A program made the position numbers and the translations under genes. From NCBI GenBank assembly GCA_001600635.1, contig BCKL01000016.1, forward strand, positions 424,449 to 488,448: 64,000 bases of DNA, read 5' to 3'. Shown piece by piece: positions 1 through 11,666 of the stretch (position 1 is its first letter; every line of letters begins with the position of its first letter). This DNA comes from Leucosporidium creatinivorum. Its lineage: Eukaryota; Basidiomycota; Microbotryomycetes; Leucosporidiales; Leucosporidiaceae. The notes beneath the pieces were generated by a model. That model saw only the letters and a program-made list of their open reading frames with translations. It was not told the DNA's origin and searched no databases.

Positions 1-696
1 CGACAGCTCTCCTCGTCGTCTGCCAACCCTGTGCTGAGCCAGGGACCGAGTGAGGCGCTTCTGATTGCTGCTAATTCCCAGCACATCCGGCGGTGAGGCC
101 TCCCTGCTCTGTATCATTGTCGCTCGCTGACCTTGCCTTATCCTGGCGGCAGATGGGAGAAGTAAGCTCGCTCGAAGAACCGTCGACCTACAGAGCTGAT
201 CAGGACACCTCGCAGACCTCGCAGCGAGTATCCGATGGGACTAGTCGGCTACAAGACGTGGCGACACAAGCTTAATAGCTTCCACGCCGACGTCTCCCTC
301 GCCGACATGACCGAAGCCGGCTACTCGCAGACGGAGGATGCAGAGCTATACTCTCGCGTGCGGGATCTGCTACTTAAGAAGACCCTCGCCCGTCCTCCTC
401 TGCCCGATCCTCTCAAGGGTGAGCCGACCTCTGCCCTTTCTTCGGTCCCCTCGCTGACGCTCTCCTCCATAGATCCGGAGATGCACCTCTTTGAGGACGC
501 CATCTGCATCGTCTTCCTCGCTCTGCAATTTGTCGACTTCTCGGAGAAGATTGCCGACGCCGACAAGATGGTCAACATCGTTCGGAAGACTTGGGTGAAG
601 ATGAGCGCCGAGGGGCAGGCGGTCGTCGCGAGGGATCTGGTCGGTGGACTACCAGATGACCTCAAGGAGGTCGTGGGAAGGGCGTTGGCGGCCTGA
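1..696 (+). CDS. DUF4202-family protein, 3' part (5' end outside window)
   Basis: Four exons can be joined in frame: 1-92, 153-161, 216-418 and 473-696. The spliced protein reads through HIRRWEKPRSEYPMG and then VGYKTWRHKLNSFHAD, the pattern of fungal and bacterial DUF4202 proteins. The C-terminal part (HLFEDAICIVFLALQF followed by VRKTWVKMS) is also typical. The family's biochemical role is unknown. The second exon is only 9 nt and is required to restore the conserved WEKPRS stretch. The gene is cut by the left window edge, so the N-terminus is missing. Introns have GTGAGG, GTAAGC and GTGAGC donors, with CGCTGAC branch-like sites in the first and third. Confidence 0.8.
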
Positions 697-850
697 GCAT
701 CAGTCTGAGATGTAGACAGACAAAATGTTGTACTGCTATATTGCCTTAAGCGGGGACCGGCCGAGCAAGAAGCGGCGATGAGAGGCGTACAGCGAAGAGG
801 TGGACGCGGGTAGAGTGTCGGCGGAAGGAACAAAGTATTCCAGATGATGC

Positions 851-1312
851 TGCGTCGATATGTGCTTATCCATTGCCTTCGTTAGTAAGCTGCAGCGTTG
901 CCGAAGCATCGCATCGCCGAGCTTTGACTGATCCCTGCTCCCCTCCCACAGTCTTCCTCCTCCCCGAGACCAAGAACATTCCCCTCGAGGAGATGGATCG
1001 CCTCTGGAACGAGTCCAACACCTGGAACGCCAACAAGATTGTCATGCGCGAGCTCCAGCGCGAGCACGAGGCCGTCGGCGGCGCTCCCAAGATGATCCAC
1101 CAGGACAAGCCCAACGGCGACGAGGAGCGCTTCGAGCGGTCGTCTTCCGAGATCAAGGCTTAGGTTGGGGTTGGAGGCGGTCTCTTAGGGTGTATTTCGC
1201 ATAGTTGGGTCTCGGGCTTGACGAGGACGGCCGACGAGTTTGCTGAGTTGACTTGAGCTAACATTGTAACCTGTATCTCACATTTCGCATCACATTTGTT
1301 CGATGATCTGCG
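851..1312 (+). pseudogene. Partial copy of the quinate-type permease 3' end (left arm of an inverted repeat)
   Basis: This segment repeats, in inverted orientation, the end of the permease gene at 4071-6716. It covers the end of the penultimate exon, the last intron, the complete last exon (PETKNIPLEEMDRLW onward to the stop at 1161-1163) and about 150 bases of 3' flank. The intron copy looks identical by eye from AGTAAGCTGCAGCG to the CCCACAG acceptor. The coding copy differs at only a few bases. The upstream part of the transporter is absent, so this cannot encode a transporter. It is a recent duplication, or one kept alike by gene conversion. Confidence 0.85.
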
Positions 1313-1901
1313 AGCTATGCGTCCAGCGAGAACCCGAGCCCACTCAAAGTGAGCCTGCAGCGAAGGAAAAGCCGACCGAGCCCAGCGCCGAGCTGCCTCT
1401 CCCACTTCCAGCCACAATCACCCGCACTTCGTGACGATGGAAAACCTTTCGGGGCAATCTCCTGACCATCGAAGTTCGTGCACCACGTCTCCTCGGCTCG
1501 ACAGAAGCGCAAGCTGGTCGCCGAGACTCTCCTTCTCGGCGGAGGTGCGAAAAGCTCAGGCTGCCTTCCGAGTCTTCAGTAATACACAACAGACTGTATG
1601 TACTACCCTGCATCCCTCGATTAGGCAAGGCGACCCACCTGCCACATAGATGTAGGTGCTAATCGGGAGTAAGTCCCGCTCCTTACTCGCCTTTTCAAGC
1701 CTAACTCCCTTCTCGCGAGCGCGGTTCGCGTCCCTTCTTAGCTCTCACCTCTTCTTCGCTCTCCGTCTACCCGCCTACCAAACGCATCAAGAAGCCTATA
1801 GAGGTCAACTTCTCACACATCATAGCCTCGCCAAGCTTTGCCCTTCTGCACCACTCTCGATTCCCATCCTCCCTCGTTCGCCGCTGGTTTCGCTTCGCGC
1901 T
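1313..1901. other. Intergenic, ERG1 upstream region
   Basis: No convincing gene is seen between the transporter copy and ERG1. The sequence just before the ERG1 start is pyrimidine-rich, as in many fungal 5' leaders. Short open frames on both strands lack codon or family signal. Confidence 0.5.
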
Positions 1902-3712
1902 ATGGCTCCTCACCCGACCTCGACGGACGGGATTCTTTCAGCAGACGCCCAGGTATGTACTCTGCTGCTCCAGCGCACCGAAGAGCCTAGCTGACGTGAT
2001 TCTGCGCGTGTTTTGTCGAACAGGTCGCTTCGTCGGCCTCGTACGAGATTGCCATCATCGGCGCAGGAATTCTCGGCTCTGTACTAGCCTACTCGCTCGC
2101 AGAGTCTGGTCGCTCCGTCCTCCTGGTCGAGCGAGACCTCTCAGAGCCGGATCGCATCGTCGGCGAGCTCCTCCAGCCGGGAGGGTGCATTGCGCTCAAG
2201 AAGCTCGGGATCGACGACACGCTACAGGGCATCGACGCGGTACCATGTGAGGGGTACAAGGTGTTCTGGGGGGAGCAAGAGGTGGCCATTCCTTACCCTC
2301 AGGAAGACATCGGGATGGGCTGGAGCGAGGGAGGAGTCGGCGCCGACGATCGCAAGCAGGAGGGACGAAGCTTCCACCATGGCAGGTTCATTCAGAATCT
2401 CAGGAAGAAGGCGGCGAGCGCTGAGGGCGTCACCCTGATCGAGGCTACGGTCAATGACCTGATCCGCGACGACCTCTCGGGCGCCGTGCTCGGACTCACC
2501 GCCACTCCCAAGTCTTCGCCCACCAACTCGGACCCGTCTCCTATCGCCTACCGCGCCAACCTCACCATCATCGTCGACGGCTGCATGTCCAAATTCCGTC
2601 GCCAGCTCCTCCCCACCCACGTCACCCCTCTCGTTCGCTCTCACTTTGTCGGCCTCGTCCTCGAAGATGCCGATCTCCCCGCTCCTCGCCACGGCCATGT
2701 CATCCTCGGCAAGACCGACCCCTCCGCACCAACACCAGCAACGCCCAACACCATCGGTCCAGTGCTCGTCTATCAGCTGGCGACGCACGAGACTCGCATG
2801 CTCATCGACGTGCGCGGATCCAAGGCGCCCTCGACCGCGCAACTCGCCCCCTACCTCCGAGAAAACGTCACCAAGGTCCTCCCCCCCTCCATCGTCCCCT
2901 CCTTCCACCAAGCCCTCGACAAGTCCACCTCGGGCGACAAGAGCTATCGCCTCCGAAGCATGCCCAACTCGTTCCTTCCTCCCTACCCGCAAGGCCGCGA
3001 CGTGCAGGGCGCCTTCCTCGCCGGCGACTCGCTCAACATGCGCCATCCTCTCACCGGTGGAGGCATGACCGTCGCCTTCAACGATGCCGTTCTCCTCACC
3101 GGCATGCTCGGCGGAGACAAGCAAGTCGGCGAGCTCAAGGCCGATTCGCGGGGACCGGTAGACCTGGAGAGCTGGCTGGATGTTAGTGAGAGGCTCGAGG
3201 AGTGGCATTGGGAGCGCAAGGCCGTCGCTAGTTGCATCAATGTCCTCGCCATGGCCCTCTACTCGCTCTTCGGCGCCGACGGTGAGTTTCGCGCCGCTCT
3301 CGATCGCCAAATCTTGTCGCTGACTATTTAAACTACAGATGAGAACCTCGAGGTGCTTAAGACCGGCTGCTTCAAGTATTTTGAGCTCGGCGGCGAATGC
3401 ATCGCTGGTCCCGTTTCCCTCCTCTCCGCGTCAGTGGTGCTCGACTTCTACGAACTCGTCGACGATGCTGACTTCCGTCTTCCTAATCGCAGTCTCCGCC
3501 CATCGCCCTTCTACCTCTTTTACCACTTCTTCCGCGTCGCCTTCTACTCGATCTGGATCCTCTTCACCGAGCCCGTCCGCACCGCCGAGCACCCGAAAGG
3601 CCGCAAGCCGCAGGTGTGGGAGTACCCTGCGCTGTCGGTGAAGAGCGTGCAGGTGTTCTGGACGGCATGCGTTGTGCTGCTACCAGTGCTGTGGAGCGAG
3701 GGGCAGATGTGA
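1902..3712 (+). CDS. ERG1: Squalene monooxygenase (squalene epoxidase)
   Basis: This FAD enzyme converts squalene to 2,3-oxidosqualene in the endoplasmic reticulum, the first oxygen-dependent step of ergosterol synthesis. Exons 1902-1952, 2024-3281, 3339-3429 and 3493-3712 join in frame to about 539 aa. Visible landmarks are the Rossmann motif IIGAGILGSVLAYSLAESGR, then LLVERD, GELLQPGG and the FAD-binding GAFLAGDSLNMRHPLTGGG. The C-terminal membrane region is hydrophobic. The third intron (3430-3492, donor GTCAGT, branch ATGCTGAC) is 63 nt and would read through in frame. It is called because splicing gives LLSALRPSPFYLFYHFF, which fits the family better. The gene lies between inverted copies of the permease 3' end. 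The start is the first ATG followed by a short N-terminal exon. Confidence 0.95.
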
Positions 3713-3914
3713 GGCCGGCGCCGCGTGTCGTAGAGAGAGCAGTAGCAGTAAATCGTTTGAGATACCCATGATCGCAATTCGTTTCGTATTCGCATTTCTT
3801 TGCGGTTTGGCTCGAGAGCAGCAAACAGCAAGCTCGGCTCTCGCGATGAATTCGGCGGCAAGCTTCTGCTCTTTCTTTAGGCTGAACTCGTCGCCGACTG
3901 CGACCAGGTTCTTG

Positions 3915-4388
3915 CTCGTCGCGCATATCATCGAGCAAATGTGATGCGAAATGCGAGATACAGGTTACAATGCTAGCTCAAGTCAACTAAGCAAACTCGT
4001 CGGCCGTCCTCGTTGAGCCCTAGACCTTCCTATGCGAAATACACCCTAAGAGACCGCCTCCAACCCCGACCTAAGCCTTGATCTCGGAAGATGAACGCTC
4101 GAAGCGCTCCTCGTCGCCGTTGGGCTTGTCCTGGTGGAGCATCTTGGGAGCGCCGCCAACGGCCTCGTGCTCGCGCTGGAGCTCGCGCATGACAATCTTG
4201 TTGGCGTTCCAGGTGTTGGACTCGTTCCAGAGGCGATCCATCTCCTCGAGGGGAATGTTCTTGGTCTCGGGGAGGAGGAAGACTGTGGGAGGGGAGCAGG
4301 GATCAGTCAAAGCTCGGCGATGCGATGCTTCGGCAACGCTGCAGCTTACTGACGAAGGGTATGGATAAGCACATCATCGACGCGAAGA
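3915..4388 (-). repeat. Right arm of inverted repeat (native permease 3' end)
   Basis: This arm overlaps the true 3' end of the permease and pairs, inverted, with 851-1312. Homology extends past the stop codon into the 3' flank, down to about 3915. It continues up into the penultimate exon to about 4388. The approximately 2.6-kb spacer between the arms holds only ERG1. Confidence 0.8.
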
Positions 4389-6716
4389 AGAGGTACACTC
4401 CATAGCCCATCGAGGAGAACATGTACGGCGTCGCCCTGGAGATCACAAAGTTCTGGAAGAGAGCGCCGAGGTCAGTGGTCGCTCTCTAGAGCGGTGAAGG
4501 AGAGTGGTACTCACCCAAAGCCAGTTGGAGGCAGCAGCAAGCATCTGGGTGACGGTACGGACTCCTCCGGGGAAGACCTCAGAGCAGACGACCCAGGGAG
4601 TTCTGATCAGAGAGGCGAAGGGTCAGCGCCGAGAAAGCGACTGGAGCTGTATGAGAGCACTCACCCGTTCCACGAGACGGCGTAGAAGATGGTCCAGATG
4701 TAGAAGAAGGCCATGGCCATGATGCCGCCGGAAGGAAGGGTGGTGGTGGGGTGGTTGGCAGGATCGGCGATCTTGATGTAGCCTGTGTGGAAAGGGCGGG
4801 TCAGTCTCGACTCGAGAAGAGGTGCAAAAAACCTATCACACTCACCGGCGATAACGAACATGCCGATAGCGCCACCGACGGAGCCGACGAGAAGGATACC
4901 GCGACGTCCGAAGTGGTCGATGACGAGGAAGCACCAGACGAGGGCACCGAGGGTCTTGATGACACCGAAGATACCGGTAGTGAAGAGCGAAGTGTTGGTG
5001 CCGAGGATACCGATGGACTTGAAGATGGTAGGCGAGTAGTCTGCGCGGCGAGAAGCGACAAAGTCAGCGCCGAGCAGCGCCGAGCGGCTGGCAGCGCCAG
5101 AGGTCGCCTGGAAAGTCACGTACAGTTGATGGCATTGATACCAGTTCCGTTTTGCCACATGAAGAGGCCTGCAGAACGACACGTACAAGTCAGAAAGGAA
5201 AGGGGAGAGAGAAGAAGAGAGAGAAGGCTCACTGGTGACGATCAGGAGACGCTTAAAGAGGTGCCATTGGGTGAAGACTTGGCGGAAGGGAGCCCAGAAG
5301 CCCTCTCCGACGGCAGTGCGGTCGTGCTCAACCTGGATGTCGATGGCGTTGATCTCCTCGATGAGGTAGGCGTCGTCGGCGGGGAGGCCACGGATGATGC
5401 AGAGGTTCTTGATGGCTTCCTCGCGACGACCACGGGTGATGAGCCAGCGAGGAGATTCCTTGATGAAGAAGGGGATGCCGAGAGCGAAGATACCTCCAGG
5501 GATGAGCTGGACCGCGAAGGGGATGAGCCATTGGACGTGACCCTTGGCGACGTGCTTGGTAACGCCTGTAGGAGAGAGCGGAGGGTCAGCCGTGCAGCTC
5601 GAGAGACTGTATGTACTCTGTACCTACCGTAGTTGATCCAGAAGCCAACGAGTCCTCCGATCTGCCATCCAATCTCGTACATGCCGACAAGCTGGCCTCG
5701 GATAGCGGGAGGGCTGTTGAAGTAGGGAGGTCAGCAAGCGCTCGATGGATCACAAACACAGACACGGGTGTGCGATGTGATAGAGATGGAGAGGAAGGGA
5801 GAGGAGAAGGGGAGTTTGGAGGAGGAGGCGAGACTCGGCCTTCTCGACCAGCTCGGCGCGGTCTCGAATGAAGGCGGCGAGGATGTTACGAGGGTTGTAA
5901 GGTAGTACTCACGCAATCTCCGCGATGTAAAGCGGTGTAAGGTTGGAAGCAGCACCGATACCGAGTCCTGCAAGGATACGGCCGCCGTAGATGGGTCCGA
6001 GTCCGCGAGCGCCGTTGGCGGCGAGCATGATTCCAGCGCCGAGGCAGAAGATGAGGGCCGAGAAGAGGAGTCCATTCTTGCGACCAAGGAGCTGGCCGAT
6101 AGGGTAACCGATGAGGGCGCCGAAGAAGCAACCAGCTTGGTAGGTCGAGACGATGTTGGTCGAAATGAAAGAGAATTGGGCGTTGGTGATGGTAGCGTTG
6201 GTGAGCTTGAACTCCTCCTTGAACGAGGGAAGGGAGATGGAAGTTCCGATGAAGGCAGAGTCGTATCCAATCATCTACAACACCAAGCCGAAAGGTCAGC
6301 CCACTGCAGTCGGAAGTCGAATCGACAAGGCACTCGAGGTGCCGAAGGGGTGGGGGCCGGCAGGGAAAGAAAACTCACGATGGCGGCGGTAGCGGCTACG
6401 ATGGCGCATGAGTCTGTAGAGCAGTAGAGAAGGATGTGTGAGAAGACTGTTGCTCGGCCGTCGAAGCGGTGCAGGAGCCTAGCGCCGAGAGGAGGCCGGG
6501 GGCCCTCGGTGGCGCTTTCTCCCCCCTCGTTTGACTCTTTTGTGCGGTTGATGGGGCTCAACACTTACAGACACGCCAGTTGTAGACCGCTGCAGGGGTA
6601 GGGCGGTCTGTAGACGAGGCGAAAGTCAGTCAAAGGTGCACCGAGATGCGAGCAACGAGGCGCGGCGGAGTAGGGAAGAGGTCAAACTCACCCTCGACGC
6701 GCTTGAGTCCAACCAT
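4071..6716 (-). CDS. MFS sugar-porter family permease, quinate-permease type
   Basis: This is a 12-helix transporter of the sugar porter family, of the kind that imports quinate in fungi (qa-y/QutD). Twelve exons can be followed on the minus strand. The first four are 6716-6692, 6607-6569, 6413-6379 and 6274-5913. Family marks in order are MIGYDSAFIGTSISLPSF, GYPIGQLLGRKNG, GGRILAGLGIGAASN, PESPRWLI-like KESPRWLITRGRREEA, YSPTIFKSIGI, DHFGRRG and PETKNIPLEEMDRLW. The PTIFKS and PETKN signatures are common in quinate permeases, though other sugar porters cannot be excluded. It is divergent from the 3-dehydroshikimate dehydratase gene and lies beside two shikimate/quinate dehydrogenase genes, which supports the substrate guess. 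Parts of this gene are duplicated at 851-1312 and 25.7-26.35 kb. Confidence 0.85.
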
Positions 6717-7495
6717 GCTGGGCTGAGGCTTCTTGAGGCTGAGGAAGAGAAGTCGAGAGGAAGGTGTGAGGCCGAGTCGAGGTGAGAAGCCGAGTGTGTT
6801 GGTGGAGTTGTGAACGAAAGGAAGGAGAGAGGAGAAGGGGGGCTTTTCAGTGGACAGCCAAGGAGCGAGGGGAAGAACTTGTGGAGCAGGAGTCTGGCCA
6901 GCTATACGTTTAGGGCCCCATGTGCGGGCTCAGGTGCCCCGGTCCCGCATTCAGAGCCGTCTGAGGGGAGCCACTCTCGCGAAAAGGAAGAACTCGGCGG
7001 CGGTGGTCTCGGCCTTGGCTGGTCACCTTCTGCCAGCCTGCAGAACTGCTTCCAGGATGCTCCAGCCCCGTAAGATCGATTTAAACGGTGGTAGAGCGAC
7101 TGGGAGAACTCGCCAGAGCAACAAGAAGCCGTCTGGAAGCCTCGCCGAACGAGCAGCTGAACAGCGCCGAAGGGGTCGCTTGCAGAGTCCAAGCATTCGC
7201 TAGAGCAGTGCATGTGAATTGGCCTGGGTAAGAGGGATGTTATGTAGGCTATCAGCTAGCTCCGTGCTTCTGTACAAGCTCAGCACCCGCTTCAGTTCGG
7301 CCAAGAAAGGCTCCCTCGACGGCTCAATTCGTTCTTCCCGCCTAGCGACTCGCCCTCTTGGGCAGCGAAGCAAAGCGTCGGTATCTGCCTTTGACCTTTA
7401 CCGGAATCGCTGAGCACAGCCTCTTACTACTCGACCACTCGCTGCACCTCTTCACGTCCACACCTCCCACTCCCCTTTCGCCCAGTTCGCCCCTC
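6717..7495. promoter_or_regulatory. Shared intergenic region between permease and dehydratase
   Basis: This 779-base gap separates the divergent starts of the permease (minus) and the dehydroshikimate dehydratase (plus), so it probably holds both promoters. No coding signal is seen. I could not identify a convincing binding site for a QutA/Qa-1F type activator by eye. Confidence 0.5.
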
Positions 7496-8628
7496 ATGCC
7501 TTCCTGTGGGATCGCGTCCCTCTCACTCGGTTCGTTCGAGCACCACTCGCTGCCGGCCAAGCTCGAGGCTGCCTCCAAGGCTGGTTTCCAGAACATCGAG
7601 CTCTTCGACCTGGATTGGTGGGCCTTCCGCGACTCCTACGCCGAAGTGCATGGCCTCCCTCCTTCAAAGCAAGATGGCGACTCGACTTCGCGGTTTGCCG
7701 CCGCGGCGCTCGCAACGCTCGTACAGTCATTTGGCATGGAGATCAGCTGCTGGCAGCCGCTACGGAACTTTGAGGGGTTCGTCGACGAGGAGGATACTCG
7801 GCAGTCGCGCGCCTTCGCAAAGGGAATCCTCGACATCCTCCCCATCCTCGGCACCACCCTCATCCTCTGCTGCACCACTTCCACTCCCGCACCAAAGACC
7901 TCGGGCGACCTCGACCGATGTGCAAGAGACCTCGCATGGCTCGCCGACCAAGCAGCAACCTACGACCCGCCCATTCGGGTCATGTACGAAGGCCTCTCGT
8001 TCGGCGCTCATCGTCAGCGTTGGCAGGACGCCTGGGAGGTGGTCGAGAGGGTCAACCGACCCAATCTCGGGATCTGCCTCGACTCGTTCAACACCCTGGC
8101 GCTCGAATGGGCCGACCCCTACTCCCCCTCCGGCACCCTCTCGGCGGACGTCGACGACAAGCTCGAGGCCAACATGAAGGAGCTGGTCGAGCGCGTACCG
8201 GGCAACAAGATCTTCTTCTACCAAGTCGCCGACGGTCGCTTCATGTCGCCTCCCATGACCCTCCCCGAGGATCCAACCATCCCCCGAATCCGCCCCTGGT
8301 CGCGCGGCAACCGCCTCTTCCCCCTCGAGAAGGAGCTCGGCGCCTACCTGCCCGTCGACAAGTTCTCGGATGCGGTCGTCCGTACCGGCTACGCAGGCCC
8401 CTGGTCGCTCGAGGTCTTCAACGATAGCCTCTCGGACAAGGATGAGAAGGTGCCGGAGCAGCATGCTTCGAGGGCGATGAAGGGACTCAAGGCTGCCATG
8501 GCGGATGCCTTCGCTCGCGTAGCATCAGAACGTAAGTCTTGGTTGTCGTCCCTAGTCCTCTCGAGCTCCGCTGACCCTTCTCTTCCTTCCCTTCGCCTTC
8601 CTCAGCGGTCACCCAACACAAGCTTTAG
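7496..8628 (+). CDS. 3-dehydroshikimate dehydratase
   Basis: This enzyme converts 3-dehydroshikimate to protocatechuate and is the committed step that drains quinate or shikimate into aromatic catabolism (Qa-4/QutC). Exons 7496-8531 and 8606-8628 join to give about 352 aa, ending ASEPVTQHKL. It is a TIM-barrel protein of the xylose-isomerase-like metal-binding superfamily. The N-terminus SCGIASLSLGSFEHHSLPAK, the GFQNIELFDLDWW strand, and likely metal ligands in VMYEGLSFG, GICLDSFN, FFYQVADG and SLEVFNDS are visible. It is transcribed away from the permease. The ATG chosen is the first in frame next to the conserved N-terminus; the open frame continues upstream without family signal. Confidence 0.9.
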
Positions 8629-8832
8629 TTCGATTGAGGGCCATGTAGACACTCGCACTTTGTAGATCACTCGCAGTACGCATTTTCGTAACCTAGCATA
8701 AGCGGTACACCTATCATACCACCTCAGCTTGAAGCGAGAGAGAGAAGCAAGACCGAGAGTAGCGAACGCCGAGACCTCGCGAGGTCGTCGAACGATCGCG
8801 CTAAGACGCTCTAATGCAAAGCTCTATACCAT

Positions 8833-10059
8833 CTAATCTTCTGTATCTCTCTCCTCTGCCCATCCCTCGCCACTCCACAGCCTACATCTCCACAGCGCAA
8901 CGAGCAACGGCACGACGTCCTCGGCCGCTGTCGGCTCGATCGACGTATTCGGGCTGTAGACAGCGTACATGGGTGGCGCAGGGGGGTGTTGATCGCCCGT
9001 GTCGGCGTTGGTTGATGCAGGCGAGTCTCGAGCTGCCCGTTTGGCGAAGAGTGCGATGAGGTCGTCGAGCGGGGCGCGAAGGGAGGTGATGAGGTCGGAG
9101 GCTGGGAGAGAGGGTTCGTTGGAGGGTGCCGGAGAGGTGGGCTGTGGGGGAAGAGCGCTTCCGGAGAATTTGGCGAGGTGGTAGACTGGGATGGCGGGCG
9201 CCGAGGAAGATGAGGGGAGGAACGTCGAGAAGGGCGTGTCATGGGCGTCGGCGGCCGACTCGGTGAGATCCAAGATGGCGACCAAGGTCCGTCTTTCTGC
9301 GCCTCGTTGCTCTGCTCCATGCATCGTAAGCTCGGCGAGGCTCCCCAGTGGCCTGACGGGGCACTCCCTCGGCTTCCCTCCTTCCAACAGCACCGGCCGA
9401 CTCCGTACGCGCTCGCCGAGCATAATAGCCTCTTGTACGACCCTGCGAGCGAGCTGCGACTCAATCTTGCGAGCCGTAATGGGCGGCAGGGTAGCGCTCG
9501 AGGAGATGCGCTTGTAGGAGCCTGTGGAGAGCGAGGTGAGCCATAGCCTCGTATTGTAGAGCAGCAGCGCTCACCTTTAAGTGCTACAGTATCCAACGCC
9601 TCTTTCGAGCACATGACATACGCTCCCTTGCCTGCCATGGGAGCAGCGAAGCGAGGGTGAAGGAGCGACGAGGGCGTGAGGATTTGGCGAGGTGGCTCGG
9701 CGGACTGAGAGGGAAGGCGTGCGAGCTTGAGCTGTACCATTAGATCTGCTCGGACCTCGACAGTCAGCTTCTGCGAGGCTCAAGAGCGACGAGCAAGCAC
9801 GCACCCTTGGGCAAGACTTTCTGCGTGAGTATACAGCGCCTGAGCGGTGAAGAGAGCACCTTGACTGTAGAGTGATATCAATCAGCTTGGGCTCACCCAC
9901 TGCAAGTCGCTCGAACTTACGGTACACATCGCTGGCTGCTGGATCTGGCTCAGCGGGACGCTGTCGAGCAGCGGGCTTAGCTGCAGGTAGGTCGAAGATG
10001 AACGAACGTATAGGAGCAGAGCGCAGAGCTAGTGTAGGGCGAAGTAGCTGGCGGCTCAT
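8833..10059 (-). CDS. Unrecognised protein, probably mitochondrial
   Basis: Exons join in frame from the ATG at 10059. The N-terminus MSRQLLRPTLALRSAPIRSF is basic and lacks acidic residues, like a mitochondrial presequence. Splicing then gives YLKVLSSPLRRCILTQKVLP, a short exon leading to DLMVQLKLARLPSQ. A conserved-looking block follows: LLHPRFAAPMAGKGAYVMCS, then SYKRISSSATLPPITARKIE. The last exon is rich in Ala, Ser and Pro and ends RDTED. The RRCILTQK-LPKDLMVQLK pattern suggests a mitochondrial ribosome-associated or assembly factor, but I cannot name the family. It lies inside the catabolic cluster on the dehydrogenase strand and may simply be a bystander. Confidence 0.65.
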
Positions 10060-10198
10060 GCCATCCTCGATGCGGTCGGAGCAGACGACGAGTGAAGCGC
10101 AGGAGAGCAAGCCGTGAGCTGGCTTCGTCGGTCGTTGTGGAGGGCCTGGTGTAGATCAGCTTCGCTCGAGAAAGACTCTCAGATGAGCCGTGATAGGA

Positions 10199-11666
10199 TT
10201 ACTTGGCTGCCGCCTTGATATCGCCCATACCCCTCACTCTTGCCCTCGCCGCCTCCTCAATCTCAACGCCGAGCTCGGCTCGCTTGCCACCCCAAGGCGA
10301 GGCAGCAGAGCGTAGCAGCCATGCTCGTGACTGAGCGAAGCCCTGTTCCAACATGGCTTCCACACCTGCGTAGAGGGGGAGGTCAGGGTCAGCTTCATTC
10401 GCTGCAGAAGAAGCTTCGGCGATTGAGCTCACCTCCGATTGGTGTCCAGCCAAGCGACTCGGCGATGTTGTATAGCAGGGTCTTGCGAGGCTGAACGATC
10501 AAAAATAGCGGAGGAAGTGATGGGAGGGGAATGAGACGTAAGGACGAGCGAGTCGTGATGGGTAGACGAGGGCAAGGTCGTAGTCAAAGAAAGTCAGCTC
10601 GCTCGCTCGATACAGAAAGTGGTCCCATCCGAACGCACCTTATAGCACATCTCCAGAAACAGTCTCTTCTCTCCATTCTCATTCCGACTCCCAAACACCT
10701 TCCGTGCCAGTGCATAGACGTTCCGCTCGGCGTCGGTGGCTGGCTCAAAGCTCGGGATGGCTCCTACACCGCATGCTACCTTCTCCTCGCATTCAGGTGT
10801 CCATTGCTCGAGCGTGTTGAGTGCTTGGAGGTCGTATCTGAGTGGAGGAGGGAGTCAGCGAGGGGAAGATGAGGCTCCGAACAGCAACGCCGAGCCCCGA
10901 GCTGCTCGTCGGCCTCGCCGAAGCGAAGGGGAGGCCGCGCTCGACCCCGCTGAGGGAGGAGGACTGATGCTCACTGTGGGAACTGCTTGATGATCTCCTC
11001 CGTCTCCTTCGGCTCCCGATTGATCAACCAAATCCTCACAATCCCGAGATTCCCCAGCGCATAAACCGCCGCCCTCGTAGTCCCACCACCCCCAATGATG
11101 AACGCCCACCTCCCCTTCAAAGGTAGCTCCTCCCGCTGCTTCTCCTCCGATAGCGCAAGCAGCAGGGGGTTGCGAATCCCCTCCCAGTCGGTGTTTCGGC
11201 CGAGCAGGACGGGCTGGCCTGTGGTCTGGGAGATGGAGTCGACGATGATGGTGTTGATGGAGCCGATTTCTTGAGCGTCGGGGGAGAGTATATCGACGTG
11301 AGGCATGGTGGCCACTTTGAGAGGCCTGCGAGGCGAGAGGGAGCCGGGTCAGCTGCGCGCCTGCGAAGAGCGAAAGATGCTGATGGAGAGACGTACATGG
11401 TCACAGCAGCACCACCAAAATTAGGCGAGCGAATGAGCTTCAACATCTGCGAGTCGGGGTCGTCGATGGTCTTGGTGTCGTGCAGCTCGTAGCGGTGGGG
11501 CAGTTCGAGGTCGGCGAAGATGCCGTTGTGCATGGCAGGTGAGGCGCTGTGCAGCAGGGGGTCAACACGAGTGTTTTCCTGCTGCTTCTGCTCCTGTAGC
11601 AACTCACGAGTGAGAGATTGGGTAGCCGAACAGAAAGAAGCTGCGCCTCGTGAGATCAAGCGTCAT
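10199..11666 (-). CDS. Shikimate/quinate dehydrogenase family protein (copy 1)
   Basis: This is an AroE-fold NAD(P)-dependent dehydrogenase predicted to oxidise quinate or shikimate. Six exons start at ATG 11666. The substrate half shows FLFGYPISHSASPAMHNGIF and SPNFGGAAVTMPLKVA. The cofactor half has GRNTDWEGIRNP and the nucleotide-binding loop FIIGGGGTTRAAVYAL. The last exon runs GVEAMLEQGFAQSRAW to a stop at 10199. The catalytic Lys of the PLK motif and the Asp of NTDW are present. Copy 1 is clearly diverged from copy 2 at 12209-13589, so the two may differ in substrate or cofactor. Intervening introns are short, with GCTGAC branch sites. Confidence 0.85.

Noticed and set aside
866-1163. 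An apparently intact 96-aa reading frame at the left inverted-repeat arm
   Set aside because: It is the copied last exon of the permease preceded by copied intron sequence, with no promoter or upstream exons, so it is a gene fragment.
2222-3310. A 362-aa open frame antisense to ERG1
   Set aside because: It lies wholly opposite the conserved ERG1 coding exon, has low-complexity Gly/Glu/Val composition and no family likeness. It is a shadow of GC-rich codon usage.
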